Origin: Brassica napus
Lineage: Eukaryota; Streptophyta; Magnoliopsida; Brassicales; Brassicaceae
Assembly (NCBI RefSeq): GCF_020379485.1
Contig: NW_026015623.1
Span: 242,972-306,971 of the forward strand
DNA: 64,000 nucleotides
Reading direction: 5' to 3'
In this document: one piece after another, positions 30,229 through 39,296 of the stretch
Numbering within the stretch: the first letter of the stretch is position 1
Layout: every line of letters begins with the position of its first letter
Translations under genes and position numbers: made by a program
The notes under the pieces: generated by a model
What the model saw: the letters and a program-made list of their open reading frames with translations, nothing else
What the model was told of the DNA's origin: nothing
The model's database searches: none

Positions 30229-31066
30229 TGTTGAACTGAAGAGAAGATAGAGCTTGTACAATAATAGGGCAAGCTCTAGAAGATGTCCAGAAGAGTTCAA
30301 TCAAGCTTCAGAAGTGTTCTGAAGTAGTTATCTTGAGAAGTTAAGTCTAGGAAAGACTTAGACTGATCATGTGAAAGGTTTGGAGGAGTTAGAGAGAAGA
30401 TGGCCATAGGTGCAAAGCTAGGGCGAGTGTACGGACCTCAAGGCCGTACATCGACCGTACATCCCATCCGGATCGACCAAAGACCCGGATCAGCTTTGTT
30501 TGGTGATGTGCAATGTGTGGGCGTGGATTATCCCTCCGTATGTGACCTTTGGGGAGTCTTGGAGGCAAAGGAAGATTCAAATGGATAAGGTGAGCTGGTG
30601 GTATGAGCTGGAAAGGTAAAGGTGCTTTACCTTTACAGCCTTGACTCATCTGATCCATCCAATTCAAATGAAGCAATCTGAGCCCTCCATTCAGTCCAAC
30701 CACGACCAGCTAGCACCAGAATATCAAAGACCAGCTTCCTCTCATCCTAACCATCCATTTATCTTTAATTTACAGCCTTAGGATCTAGGTTTATGATCTG
30801 AGTTGTGTAAAGGCATAAATAAGCCTCTTAGGATCATTTTGTAACTTTTAAGCTGAGAGAGTCTCTCTTCTTCATAAACTTTTTCTTGGATCTTATTCTC
30901 TGGTTACTAAGTCTCTCTAATCTCCCATACACGTTCCTAATCTCTTAGTCTCTCCCATACTCTCTCTGATTCTCTTAAACTCATTTCTATTCTTCATACT
31001 TCATCATACACAAATCTCTCATCTGTTCTTACATCACTCAAGCACTTGTACTCTGAAAATCTCACA
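30229..31066 (+). repeat. CopG 3' LTR
   Basis: 838 bp, with six substitutions and one indel relative to the 5' copy. CCAAG follows at 31067-31071. Confidence 0.95.
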
Positions 31067-31071
31067 CCAAG

Positions 31072-31902
31072 GAAGGTTTGTTTCTATCCCAAAGAAAGTA
31101 TACACTTGATCTGTTGAAAGATGCAGGTAAGCTTGATGGAAAGACGGCCAAGACTCCCTTGGAAGATGGATACAAGGTTCCACGTGAGGGGGAGATTGAA
31201 GACAGTCCACCATTCAAGGATGCAAAGCTTTATAGAAAGCTAGTGGGTAAGCTCATATACCTAACCATCACACGTCCTGATATTTGTTTTGTTGTGAACC
31301 AGGTGAGTCAGCATATGCAAGTTCCAAAAGAACATCATTGGGGAATGGTGAACCGGCTCTTGATGTATCTTAATGGCTCAGCGGATCAAGGAGTGTGGAT
31401 GGGGTGTAATGGGAGTACAGAAGTTGTAGGCTACTGTGATGCGGATTGGGCAGGAGATAGAGCAGATAGAAGGTCCACAACCGGCTACTGCACATTCATT
31501 GGAGGGAACTTAGTAACTTGGAAGAGTAAGAAGCAGAAGGTGGTCTCATGCTCAAGTGCTGAAGCTGAATACCGAGCCATGCTGAAGCTGACTAATGAGC
31601 TTGTATGGATCAAAGGGATACTGAAGCACTTGGAGATTATTCAATCCACTCTAATGACCATGCATTGTGACAACCAGGCTGCTATACACATTGCCACCAA
31701 CTCAGTCTTCCATGAGAGAACCAAGCACATTGAAGTAGATTGTCACAAGGTGAGGCAAATGATTCTTCTTGGAGTCATCTTACCATGTTACACGAGAAGT
31801 GAAGATCAGCTAGCAGATGTGTTCACAAAGGCAGCAAGACAGAAGACAATTGAGTCCATTCATAGCCGGCTAGGACTCATTGATCTCACGAGAAGGAGCT
31901 AA
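31072..31902 (+). pseudogene. CopA pol, last part: RT end and RNase H
   Basis: It resumes the CopA frame after CopG. It covers the end of RT and RNase H with YCDADWAG, SSAEAEYRA and CDNQAAIH, and the natural stop at 31900-31902. The frame is open. A few replacements relative to CopE are visible, for example CFVVNQ for CFAVNQ. Confidence 0.93.
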
Positions 31903-32042
31903 GCCCCTTAGCTATGAGGTCTTTACTCTTTTTCCCTTATCAAAGTTTTGTCCCAATGGGTTTTCTTTGATGAGGTTTTTAATGAGGAAGATCTCATGGC
32001 TATCCAAGCTTAGACTTTCACAAAGCTAAGCTTGAGGGGGAG
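31903..32042 (+). other. CopA 3' untranslated region and polypurine tract
   Basis: It contains the conserved stem-loop (31935-31975) and the polypurine tract AAGCTTGAGGGGGAG at 32028-32042. Confidence 0.85.
31935..31975 (+). other. Conserved 3' stem-loop, CopA
   Basis: CCTTATCAAAG (31935-31945) pairs with CTTTGATGAGG (31965-31975) with one G-T wobble. The loop contains GTCCCAATGGG. It starts 33 bases after the pol stop. Confidence 0.72.
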
Positions 32043-32663
32043 TGTTGAGATGAGATCACTTTGAGATGAGATCATGAGATGAAGTGTTGAGTAATGTATG
32101 TGAGGAGAGGGTATGAAGTGGTGAAGCATTAGGAAGAAAGGGATTGAGGAGGCTTAGTCCGTACAATCCGTACAGGCCGTACATGAGGAGTGGCCGTACA
32201 AGTCTTGGGTAATACTCTTCACTATTCAGGATGGTTACTTGTGAAAAGGGTGATGGTAACTATGGAGAGTTACCAGCACTTGATCAGACCGTTGAGAGAA
32301 GGATAAGGCCGCGGCTTGACAGGCTGTATGCAGCTGGAAAGGGAAAGCAACCTTATCCATTCATCCCACACATGTGGAGTCTCCCATTGGCTTAGTTTGA
32401 AACCGGCGCCTAGCTCTTCCTTGACTTCACATGCTTTGCTTACTTTACCTTTAGTAAAACCCTTGTATCTTCTCCTATATATTTGTAAACTCTTCATTAA
32501 TGATAATCAGACAGTTCTTGACACCAAAACACTCTCTTAGACTCAAAGGCTCTCAATCATGATCATACACTAAACTCTTAGCTAAACTCGTCCTAAATCA
32601 CCTCTAGACTCTCTCTAATCTCTTTCTTTCCTTATATCAAACTCAGATTCTCTAAAACTTATA
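32043..32663 (+). repeat. CopA 3' LTR
   Basis: 621 bp, ending AAACTTATA, followed by GATAA (32664-32668) and satellite. A CCGTACA cluster is at 32159-32200. Confidence 0.95.
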
Positions 32664-33366
32664 GATAAATCTCATAGGAGTTGGCATGAAGAAGTTATCC
32701 CACTTTCAAATCAGGTGATTCCAATTTCCCAGTTTGGGAATAGCACAGCTTCTTCATCGTTCCAATCAAACCAGGATGAATCTCTTTGTGAAAAGCTTGA
32801 TTTGGATACATAAAGTGGTGGAGAATCACCAGGAAGTTGAATAAATCTCATAGGAGTTGGCATGAAGAAGTTATCCCACTTTCAAATCAGGAGATTCCAG
32901 TTTCCCAGTTTGGGAATAGCACAACTTCATCGTCGTTCCAAACAAACCAGGATGAATCACTTTGTAAGAAGCTTGATTTGGATACATAAAGTGGTGGAGA
33001 ATCACCAGGAAGTTGAATAAATCTCATAGGAGTTGGCATGAAGAAATTATCCCACTTTCAAATCAGGTGATTCCAGTTTCCCAGTTTGGGAATAGCACAG
33101 CTTCTTCGTCGTTCCAATCAAACCAGGATGAATCTCTTTGTGAAAAGCTTGATTTGGATACATAATGTTGTGGAGAATCACCAGGAAGTTGGATAAATCT
33201 CATAGGAGTTGGCATGAAGAAGTTATCCCACTTTCAAATCAGGTGATTCCAGTTTCCCAGTTGGGAATAGCACAGCTTCTTCGTCGTTCCAAACAAACCA
33301 GGATGAATCACTTTGTAAGAAGCTTGATTTGGATACATAAAGTGGTGGAGAATCACCAGGAAGTTG
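32664..33366 (+). repeat. CentBr-type satellite, four monomers
   Basis: 703 bp, almost exactly four 176-bp units, between CopA and CopE. Monomers 1 and 3 share TCTCTTTGTGAAAAGC, while 2 and 4 share CCAAACAAACC and TTTGTAAGAAGC, so the block has a two-monomer pattern. It is more diverged than the main array. Confidence 0.9.
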
Positions 33367-33987
33367 TATAAGTTTTAGAGAATCTGAGTTTGATATAAGG
33401 AAAGAAAGAGATTAGAAAGAGTCTAGAGGTTATTTAGGACGAGTTTAGCTAAGAGTTTAGTGTATGATCATGATTGAGAGCCTTTGAGTCTAAGAGATTG
33501 TTTTAGTGTCAAGAACTGTCTGATTATCATTAATGAAGAGTTTACAAATATATAGGAGAAGATACAAGGGTTTTCCTAAAGGTAAAGTAAGCAAAGCATG
33601 TGAAGTCAAGGAAGAGCTAGGCGCCGGTTTCAAACTAAGCCAATGGGAGACTCCACATGTGTGGGATGAATGGATAAGGTTGCTTTCCCTTTCCAGCTGC
33701 ATACAGCCTGTCAAGCCGCGGCCTTATCCTTCTCTCAACGGTCTGATCAAGTGCTGGTAACTCTCCATAGTTACCATCACCCTTTTCACAAGTAACCATC
33801 CTGAATAGTGAAGAGTATTACCCAAGACTTGTACGGCCACTCCTCATGTACGGCCTGTACGGATTGTACGGACTAAGCCTCCTCAATCCCTTTCTTCCTA
33901 ATGCTTCACCACTTCATACCCTCTCCTCACATACATTACTCAACACTTCATCTCATGATCTCATCTCAAAGTGATCTCATCTCAACA
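33367..33987 (-). repeat. CopE 3' LTR
   Basis: 621 bp, reading TGTTGAGATGAG to AAACTTATA on the minus strand. A CCGTACA cluster is at 33830-33871. The polypurine tract lies next to it at 33988-34002. Confidence 0.95.
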
Positions 33988-34054
33988 CTCCCCCTCAAGC
34001 TTAGCTTTGTGAAAGTCTAAGCTTGGATAGCCATGAGATCTTCCTCATTAAAAA

Positions 34055-34095
34055 CCTCACCAAAGAAAACCCATTGGGACAAAACTTTGATAAGG
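34055..34095 (-). other. Conserved 3' stem-loop, CopE
   Basis: On the minus strand CCTTATCAAAG (34095-34085) pairs with CTTTGGTGAGG (34065-34055) through wobble pairs. The loop contains GTCCCAATGGG. It starts about 30 bases after the pol stop. Confidence 0.7.
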
Positions 34096-34127
34096 GAAAA
34101 AGAGTAAAGACCTCATAGCTAAGGGGC

Positions 34128-37100
34128 TTAGCTCCTTCTCGTGAGATCAATGAGTCCTAGCCGGCTATGAATGGACTCAATTGTCTTCTGTCTTGCTGCC
34201 TTTGTGAACACATCTGCTAGCTGATCTTCACTTCTCGTGTAACATGGTAAGATGACTCCAAGAAGAATCATTTGCCTCACCTTGTGACAATCTACTTCAA
34301 TGTGCTTGGTTCTCTCATGGAAGACTGAGTTGGTGGCAATGTGTATAGCAGCCTGGTTGTCACAATGCATGGTCATTGGAGTGGATTGAATAATCTCCAA
34401 GTGCTTCAGTATCCCTTTGATCCATACAAGCTCATTAGTCAGCTTCAGCATGGCTCGGTATTCAGCTTCAGCACTTGAGCATGAGACCACCTTCTGCTTC
34501 TTACTCTTCCAAGTTACTAAGTTCCCTCCAATGAATGTGCAGTAGCCGGTTGTGGACCTTCTATCTGCTCTATCTCCTGCCCAATCCGCATCACAGTAGC
34601 CTACAACTTCTGTACTCCCATTACACCCCATCCACACTCCTTGATCCGCTGAGCCATTAAGATACATCAAGAGCCGGTTCACCATTCCCCAATGATGTTC
34701 TTTTGGAACTTGCATATGCTGACTCACCTGGTTCACAGCAAAACAAATATCAGGACGTGTGATGGTTAGGTATATGAGCTTACCCACTAGCTTTCTATAA
34801 AGCTTTGCATCCTTGAATGGTGGACTGTCTTCAATCTCCCCCTCACGTGGAACCTTGTATCCATCTTCCAAGGGAGTCTTGGCCGTCTTTCCATCAAGCT
34901 TACCTGCATCTTTCAACAGATCAAGTGTATACTTTCTTTGGGATAGAAACAAACCTTCCTTGGATCTACATATCTCAATTCCAAGGAAGTATTTCATCTC
35001 TCCCAAGTCTTTAATCTCAAAAACAGATTTAAGAAAGTCTTTAGTGGCTTGTATCTCTTCTTTATCACTACCTGTTATAATGATGTCATCTACATACACA
35101 AGTAGAACGACAATACCTGAAGGTGTGTTGAGTGTAAAGAGAGTATGATCAAGCTCTGACTTCCTAAAGCCTCTTCCATTCAGAGTTGTGCTCAACTTGT
35201 TGTACCATGCCCGTGGTGATTGTTTTAGACCATAGATAGCTTTCTTTAGTCTGAGAACATTCCCTTTCTTCACCAAGTGCTCTAGACCAGGAGGAGGTAA
35301 CATATACACTTCATCTTCTAGTTCTCCTTGTAGGAATGCATTCTTTACATCCATTTGCCACAAGCCCCACTCAAGATTCACCGCAAGTGATAGGACAATC
35401 CTGATGGTATGTAGCTTAGCAACTGGCGCAAATGTGTCTATATAATCCTCTCCATATGTTTGAGTGAATCCTCTTGCAACCAAACGAGTCTTCTTTCTAT
35501 CAATCTGTCCATTTGCTTGGTACTTGATTGTAAAGATCCATCTACTAGACACTGCTCTCTTTCCTTTAGGTAACTCACTCTCATACCAAGTGTCATTCTT
35601 GATCATTGCATTGGATTCAGCTCTCACTGATTCCCTCCACTCCTTGTCCTTCATGGCTTCCTCATATGACTTTGGTACATGGCTCTCATCTAAGCTTACC
35701 ATAAAGGCACAATGTTCTTCTGGATAATGAGCAAAGGAACACACAGCTTGAGAGGGATGTTCCACAGCCTGGGCATTGTAGTACACTCTCGTGTTTACCC
35801 AGTTGGAACTATCCTTTCTCACTCTGGTGCTTCTTCTCAATGGCTGCACCGCCGGCTCTGGTTCAGGTTCAGTTGTAGTTGCATTAGTTTCCTCCTCTTG
35901 ATCTTGGCTTGGTACCTCCCTATCTTCCTGCATCATACTTTGATCATGATCACCTGAGCCTTCTTGATCATGGCTTTCAACATGTACTTCAGCTGGTTCA
36001 GGTGTGTTTCCCCCCCCATGATCTACATTTGATGCCTCGGTAGGTTGTGTGGTTGTTGTACTGCGTCTCTCCTTCGGATCCTGGGTAGTATGTATCCCAA
36101 GCCCCTCTAGAATACTTCTAAGGCTGGCCGCTCTATCTGACTCTCTTGTCAACTCTAGCAGCTCATCTTGATTCTTTTCCTCATAGAACCCCTTAGCTTC
36201 AATGAACTTTACATCTCTAGAGACTAGAACTCTTCGAGTAGTAGGATCATAGCACTTGTAACCCTTTTGAGTAGTAGAGTAGCCAACAAACATAGCTCTT
36301 GTGCTGGTTGCTTCAAGCTTGTTTCTCAACTCTTTTGGCCTAAGGACAAAGCATAGACATCCAAAGATTCGCATATGCTCCAATGATGGCTTGTACTTGT
36401 TCAAGGCTTCAAAAGGAGACTGATCATGTAGAATCTTAGTTGGGATCCGGTTGATTAGATAACAGGATGTAGCCACAGCATCACTCCAAAACCTCTTAGG
36501 AACATTTGCTTGAAACATCATTGACCTTGCCACCTCCATGAGATGCCTATTCTTTCTCTCAGCCACTCCATTTTGCTGAGGAGTATAAGGACAACTCGTT
36601 TGGTGTAGTATCCCATGTTGTGCTAGATGTTGCTTGAAGGCTTGACCAGTGTATTCCCCACCATTATCTGATCTCAAAATTTTAATCTTGGCATTGTAAT
36701 GGTTAGTCACATAGTTATGAAAATTCTTAAAAGCTTCAAGCACCCTATCTTTGGTTTGAATAAGTGTTATCCAGGTGTATTTCGATTTTTCATCTATGAA
36801 TGTGACAAAGTATTTAAAACTATCCCTAGACAAGCAAGGAGCAGTCCAAACATCAGAGTGAATTAGATCAAAGCATTTGTCATAAACAGTAGATGAAATG
36901 GGAAACACAGTTTTACAATGCTTGCCTAAAATGCAAGCTTCACAATCCTTATTTTCAAATACCACACCTGGTAACATTAAGTTTAAAGCCCTAACATGGG
37001 GATGACCTAGTCTAGCATGCCACAATGCATTTTTATTCATCATAGAAGCAGAAGTAAATGAGCATAAGTAATCAGAAACAGGAGCTAGTTCTTCAAGTAA

Positions 37101-38591
37101 ATATAAATCTCCCTTGGTAACTCCTTTTCCAATCAATTGGCTGCTCTCAATATCCTGAAACTTCACATCATTAGGACTAAATATAACATTGCAATTAAGA
37201 TCTGTAGTACACTTCTTTACAGATAATAGATTTGATGTGAAGTCAGGCATATAAAATGCTTTAGAGTCTTTATCAAACAATTTTAGCTTGCCAATTCCTC
37301 TAATTGGGATTTTATCTCCATTTGCAATCATGACATGTCCATTTGTAGGTTCAATGTCTCTAATCAAACTAGTATCACTAATCATATGATGAGAAGCTCC
37401 TGAATCAACTACCAATGGTTTAAACAGATTGTGTGCAATATGAGACTGTCCTAGTATGCTAGTAGGTTTATAAGCAATGCTTGAATGATCAGGTTCTCTA
37501 GCAATACTACACGATTCATATGATGCACCAAAGGAGTAACCAAGAGTACCAAGTGTGTTACCATTCTCCTTTAGCATTTTGATGAGGGAGTCAATGTCTG
37601 ATCTCCTTAGGTACTCGTTCTCACGGTTGTTCTGAAGGCTTGGCTGAGGTGTGTAAGTCACCAGGGCCTTGCTATCTCCAGGCTCACGTGTCCCGCCCTC
37701 TCCAGCTTGGCCTGAGCTCCCAGCAACACTTGAACTTCCCGGCTCACTTCCAGCATACGAGACATTGGCTCTCCCATCTTTTTCTCTTGAGAACTTGGCC
37801 GGCTTCAGATGAGGATGCAAGATCCAGCACTGGTTCTTCTTGTGACCTTGTCTCTTGCAATGATCACAATTTCCCGTGAACTTCTTTGCATCATACTGGT
37901 TAGAGCTTGCACGGTTTGCTTGCGGAACCTCAGCTTGGTTTGCAAGTGTGATCTCTCCTTTCCCTCCAAAGAGACCAATAGAACCTTCCTCCTTCTGAAC
38001 TTGTGCACACACGTCCTCAAGGTCAGGTAACTTCCCGGACCTCAGGATGTGTTTGATGAGGCTGTTGTAGCTTGGATTCAACGTGAGTAGCAACCCAAAC
38101 ACCTTGTCCTGCTCACGTCTCTCAGCCAGCTCATCTAGGTTGGTTGTGCCTGGCCTCAGCATCTCCAGTTCAGACCACAAGGCTCTGAACCTCCCAAGGT
38201 GCTTAGTAAACTCCATGTCCTCCTGTGTCAAGCTGTTGATAGCACGTTTCACTTCAAACACACGGCTCAAGTTTGAGATGTTACCATAAACCTTCTTTAG
38301 CGTGTCCCAAAGATCCTTTGCTGTCTCACAGTAGCTGTATGCCTCCAGGATAGACACTTCAAGAGACCGTTGGAGTATGGACATCACCAGCTGATCATCT
38401 TGCTCCCACTTCTCTTCATCGCACTCGACGACCTCCTTGTCGCCTTCATAAGTAATGAGCTTTGGGGCTTCACTCTGTGTGATGTGTCCCCATAAACCCT
38501 TACTCCCCACTGCTGTCTTCACCAAACGAGACCACAAAAGGTAGTTACCCCCCTTGAGAGTAACCGGAACCACTGCCTTGTTGCTTTCCAT
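34128..38591 (-). CDS. CopE Gag-Pol polyprotein
   Basis: This is an uninterrupted 1487-residue copia polyprotein. Domains by residue: Gag about 1-230; CCHC knuckle C242, C245, H250, C255; protease D396-S397-G398; GAG-pre-integrase with H525, H530, C550 and C553; integrase triad D580, D642, E678 (35 residues between the last two); acidic linker about 825-915; RT with MDVKNAFLQG (D1081) and YVDD at 1166-1169; RNase H with D1334, E1377 and D1411. All expected catalytic residues are present and the order is the copia order. The ATG lies 94 bases from the 5' LTR. It would drive reverse transcription and integration and could also mobilise CopF- and CopG-like elements. The clade is not certain; a relation to centromere-inserting Tal1/ATCOPIA93-type copia elements of Arabidopsis relatives is possible. 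Confidence 0.96.
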   Translation of the reverse strand: MESNKAVVPVTLKGGNYLLWSRLVKTAVGSKGLWGHITQSEAPKLITYEGDKEVVECDEEKWEQDDQLVMSILQRSLEVSILEAYSYCETAKDLWDTLKKVYGNISNLSRVFEVKRAINSLTQEDMEFTKHLGRFRALWSELEMLRPGTTNLDELAERREQDKVFGLLLTLNPSYNSLIKHILRSGKLPDLEDVCAQVQKEEGSIGLFGGKGEITLANQAEVPQANRASSNQYDAKKFTGNCDHCKRQGHKKNQCWILHPHLKPAKFSREKDGRANVSYAGSEPGSSSVAGSSGQAGEGGTREPGDSKALVTYTPQPSLQNNRENEYLRRSDIDSLIKMLKENGNTLGTLGYSFGASYESCSIAREPDHSSIAYKPTSILGQSHIAHNLFKPLVVDSGASHHMISDTSLIRDIEPTNGHVMIANGDKIPIRGIGKLKLFDKDSKAFYMPDFTSNLLSVKKCTTDLNCNVIFSPNDVKFQDIESSQLIGKGVTKGDLYLLEELAPVSDYLCSFTSASMMNKNALWHARLGHPHVRALNLMLPGVVFENKDCEACILGKHCKTVFPISSTVYDKCFDLIHSDVWTAPCLSRDSFKYFVTFIDEKSKYTWITLIQTKDRVLEAFKNFHNYVTNHYNAKIKILRSDNGGEYTGQAFKQHLAQHGILHQTSCPYTPQQNGVAERKNRHLMEVARSMMFQANVPKRFWSDAVATSCYLINRIPTKILHDQSPFEALNKYKPSLEHMRIFGCLCFVLRPKELRNKLEATSTRAMFVGYSTTQKGYKCYDPTTRRVLVSRDVKFIEAKGFYEEKNQDELLELTRESDRAASLRSILEGLGIHTTQDPKERRSTTTTQPTEASNVDHGGGNTPEPAEVHVESHDQEGSGDHDQSMMQEDREVPSQDQEEETNATTTEPEPEPAVQPLRRSTRVRKDSSNWVNTRVYYNAQAVEHPSQAVCSFAHYPEEHCAFMVSLDESHVPKSYEEAMKDKEWRESVRAESNAMIKNDTWYESELPKGKRAVSSRWIFTIKYQANGQIDRKKTRLVARGFTQTYGEDYIDTFAPVAKLHTIRIVLSLAVNLEWGLWQMDVKNAFLQGELEDEVYMLPPPGLEHLVKKGNVLRLKKAIYGLKQSPRAWYNKLSTTLNGRGFRKSELDHTLFTLNTPSGIVVLLVYVDDIIITGSDKEEIQATKDFLKSVFEIKDLGEMKYFLGIEICRSKEGLFLSQRKYTLDLLKDAGKLDGKTAKTPLEDGYKVPREGEIEDSPPFKDAKLYRKLVGKLIYLTITRPDICFAVNQVSQHMQVPKEHHWGMVNRLLMYLNGSADQGVWMGCNGSTEVVGYCDADWAGDRADRRSTTGYCTFIGGNLVTWKSKKQKVVSCSSAEAEYRAMLKLTNELVWIKGILKHLEIIQSTPMTMHCDNQAAIHIATNSVFHERTKHIEVDCHKVRQMILLGVILPCYTRSEDQLADVFTKAARQKTIESIHSRLGLIDLTRRS

Positions 38592-38685
38592 TTCAGAATC
38601 ACTCGGATGAAAGCTAAGCGGCTGATGTGTTCTTGAGTGTTCTAGTACTCAAACCCAGATTATGATGAACCTGGCTCTGATACCA
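38592..38685 (-). other. CopE leader and primer-binding site
   Basis: On the minus strand TGGTATCAGAGCCAGG (38685-38670) directly follows the 5' LTR. The short leader leads to the gag ATG at 38591. Confidence 0.85.
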
Positions 38686-39296
38686 TATAAGTTTTAGAGA
38701 ATCTGAGTTTGATATAAGGAAAGAAAGAGATTAGAAAGAGTCTAGAGGTTATTTAGGACGAGTTTAGCTAAGAGTTTAGTGTATGATCATGATTGAGAGC
38801 CTTTGAGTCTAAGAGATTGTTTTAGTGTCAAGAACTGTCTGATTATCATTAATGAAGAGTTTACAAATATATAGGAGAAGATACAAGGGTTTTCCTAAAG
38901 GTAAAGTAAGCAAAGCATGTGAAGTCAAGGAAGAGCTAGGCGCCGGTTTCAAACTAAGCCAATGGGAGACTCCACATGTGTGGGATGAATGGATAAGGTT
39001 GCTTTCCCTTTCCAGCTGCATACAGCCTGTCAAGCCGCGGTCTTATCCTTCTCTCAACGGTCTGATCAAGTGCTGGTAACTCTCCATAGTTACCATCACC
39101 CTTTTCACAAGTAACCATCCTGAATAGTGAAGAGTATTACCCAAGACTTGTACGGCCACTCCTCATGTACGGCCTGTACGGATTGTACGGACTAAGCCTC
39201 CTCAATCCCTTTCTTCACCACTTCATACTCTCTCCTCACATACATTACTCAACACTTCATCTCATGATCTCATCTCAAAGTGATCTCATCTCAACA
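38686..39296 (-). repeat. CopE 5' LTR
   Basis: 611 bp. Relative to the 3' LTR it lacks 10 bases near 39215 and has about two substitutions. A TATA-type box is at 38873-38867 and a CCGTACA cluster at 39149-39190. Confidence 0.94.
39149..39190 (-). promoter_or_regulatory. CCGTACA cluster in CopE 5' LTR
   Basis: Four CCGTACA motifs on the minus strand with the same 9, 9 and 17-bp spacing as CopA, upstream of the TATA-type box. The role is inferred. Confidence 0.55.

Larger units (their letters stand above)
26388..31066 (+). mobile_element. CopG: Gag-only non-autonomous copia element
   Basis: It is bounded by LTRs of 837 bp (26388-27224) and 838 bp (30229-31066) and by CCAAG duplications (26383-26387 and 31067-31071). 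The interior encodes only an intact Gag (27375-28202), followed by about 2 kb without coding sequence, the conserved stem-loop and a polypurine tract. I see six base differences and one indel between the LTRs, more than in any other element here. LTR ends are TG...CA. Confidence 0.95.
16..32663 (+). mobile_element. CopA: Ty1/copia element expanded by nested insertions
   Basis: This is the outermost element of the nest. It is bounded by two 621-bp LTRs (16-636 and 32043-32663) that differ at about two positions by eye, and by a GATAA duplication in satellite DNA. Its own sequence is split into 16-1298, 19263-20884, 24945-26387 and 31072-32663 by CopB, CopF and CopG. The pieces encode, in order, Gag, zinc knuckle, protease, integrase, RT and RNase H, the copia order. 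CopE at 33367-39296 is a near-identical intact relative and confirms how the pieces line up. CopA itself is dead: besides the insertions it has a TAG in gag and a TGA before integrase. The LTR ends are TG...TA rather than TG...CA. Confidence 0.96.
33367..39296 (-). mobile_element. CopE: intact Ty1/copia element, CopA family
   Basis: It is bounded by LTRs at 33367-33987 (3', 621 bp) and 38686-39296 (5', 611 bp, with a 10-bp deletion) and by AGTTG duplications in satellite (33362-33366 and 39297-39301). It has a single full-length Gag-Pol frame, primer-binding site, stem-loop and polypurine tract. It is the same family as CopA, in opposite orientation. Coding intactness and near-identical LTRs suggest that it could be autonomous. 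Confidence 0.96.
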
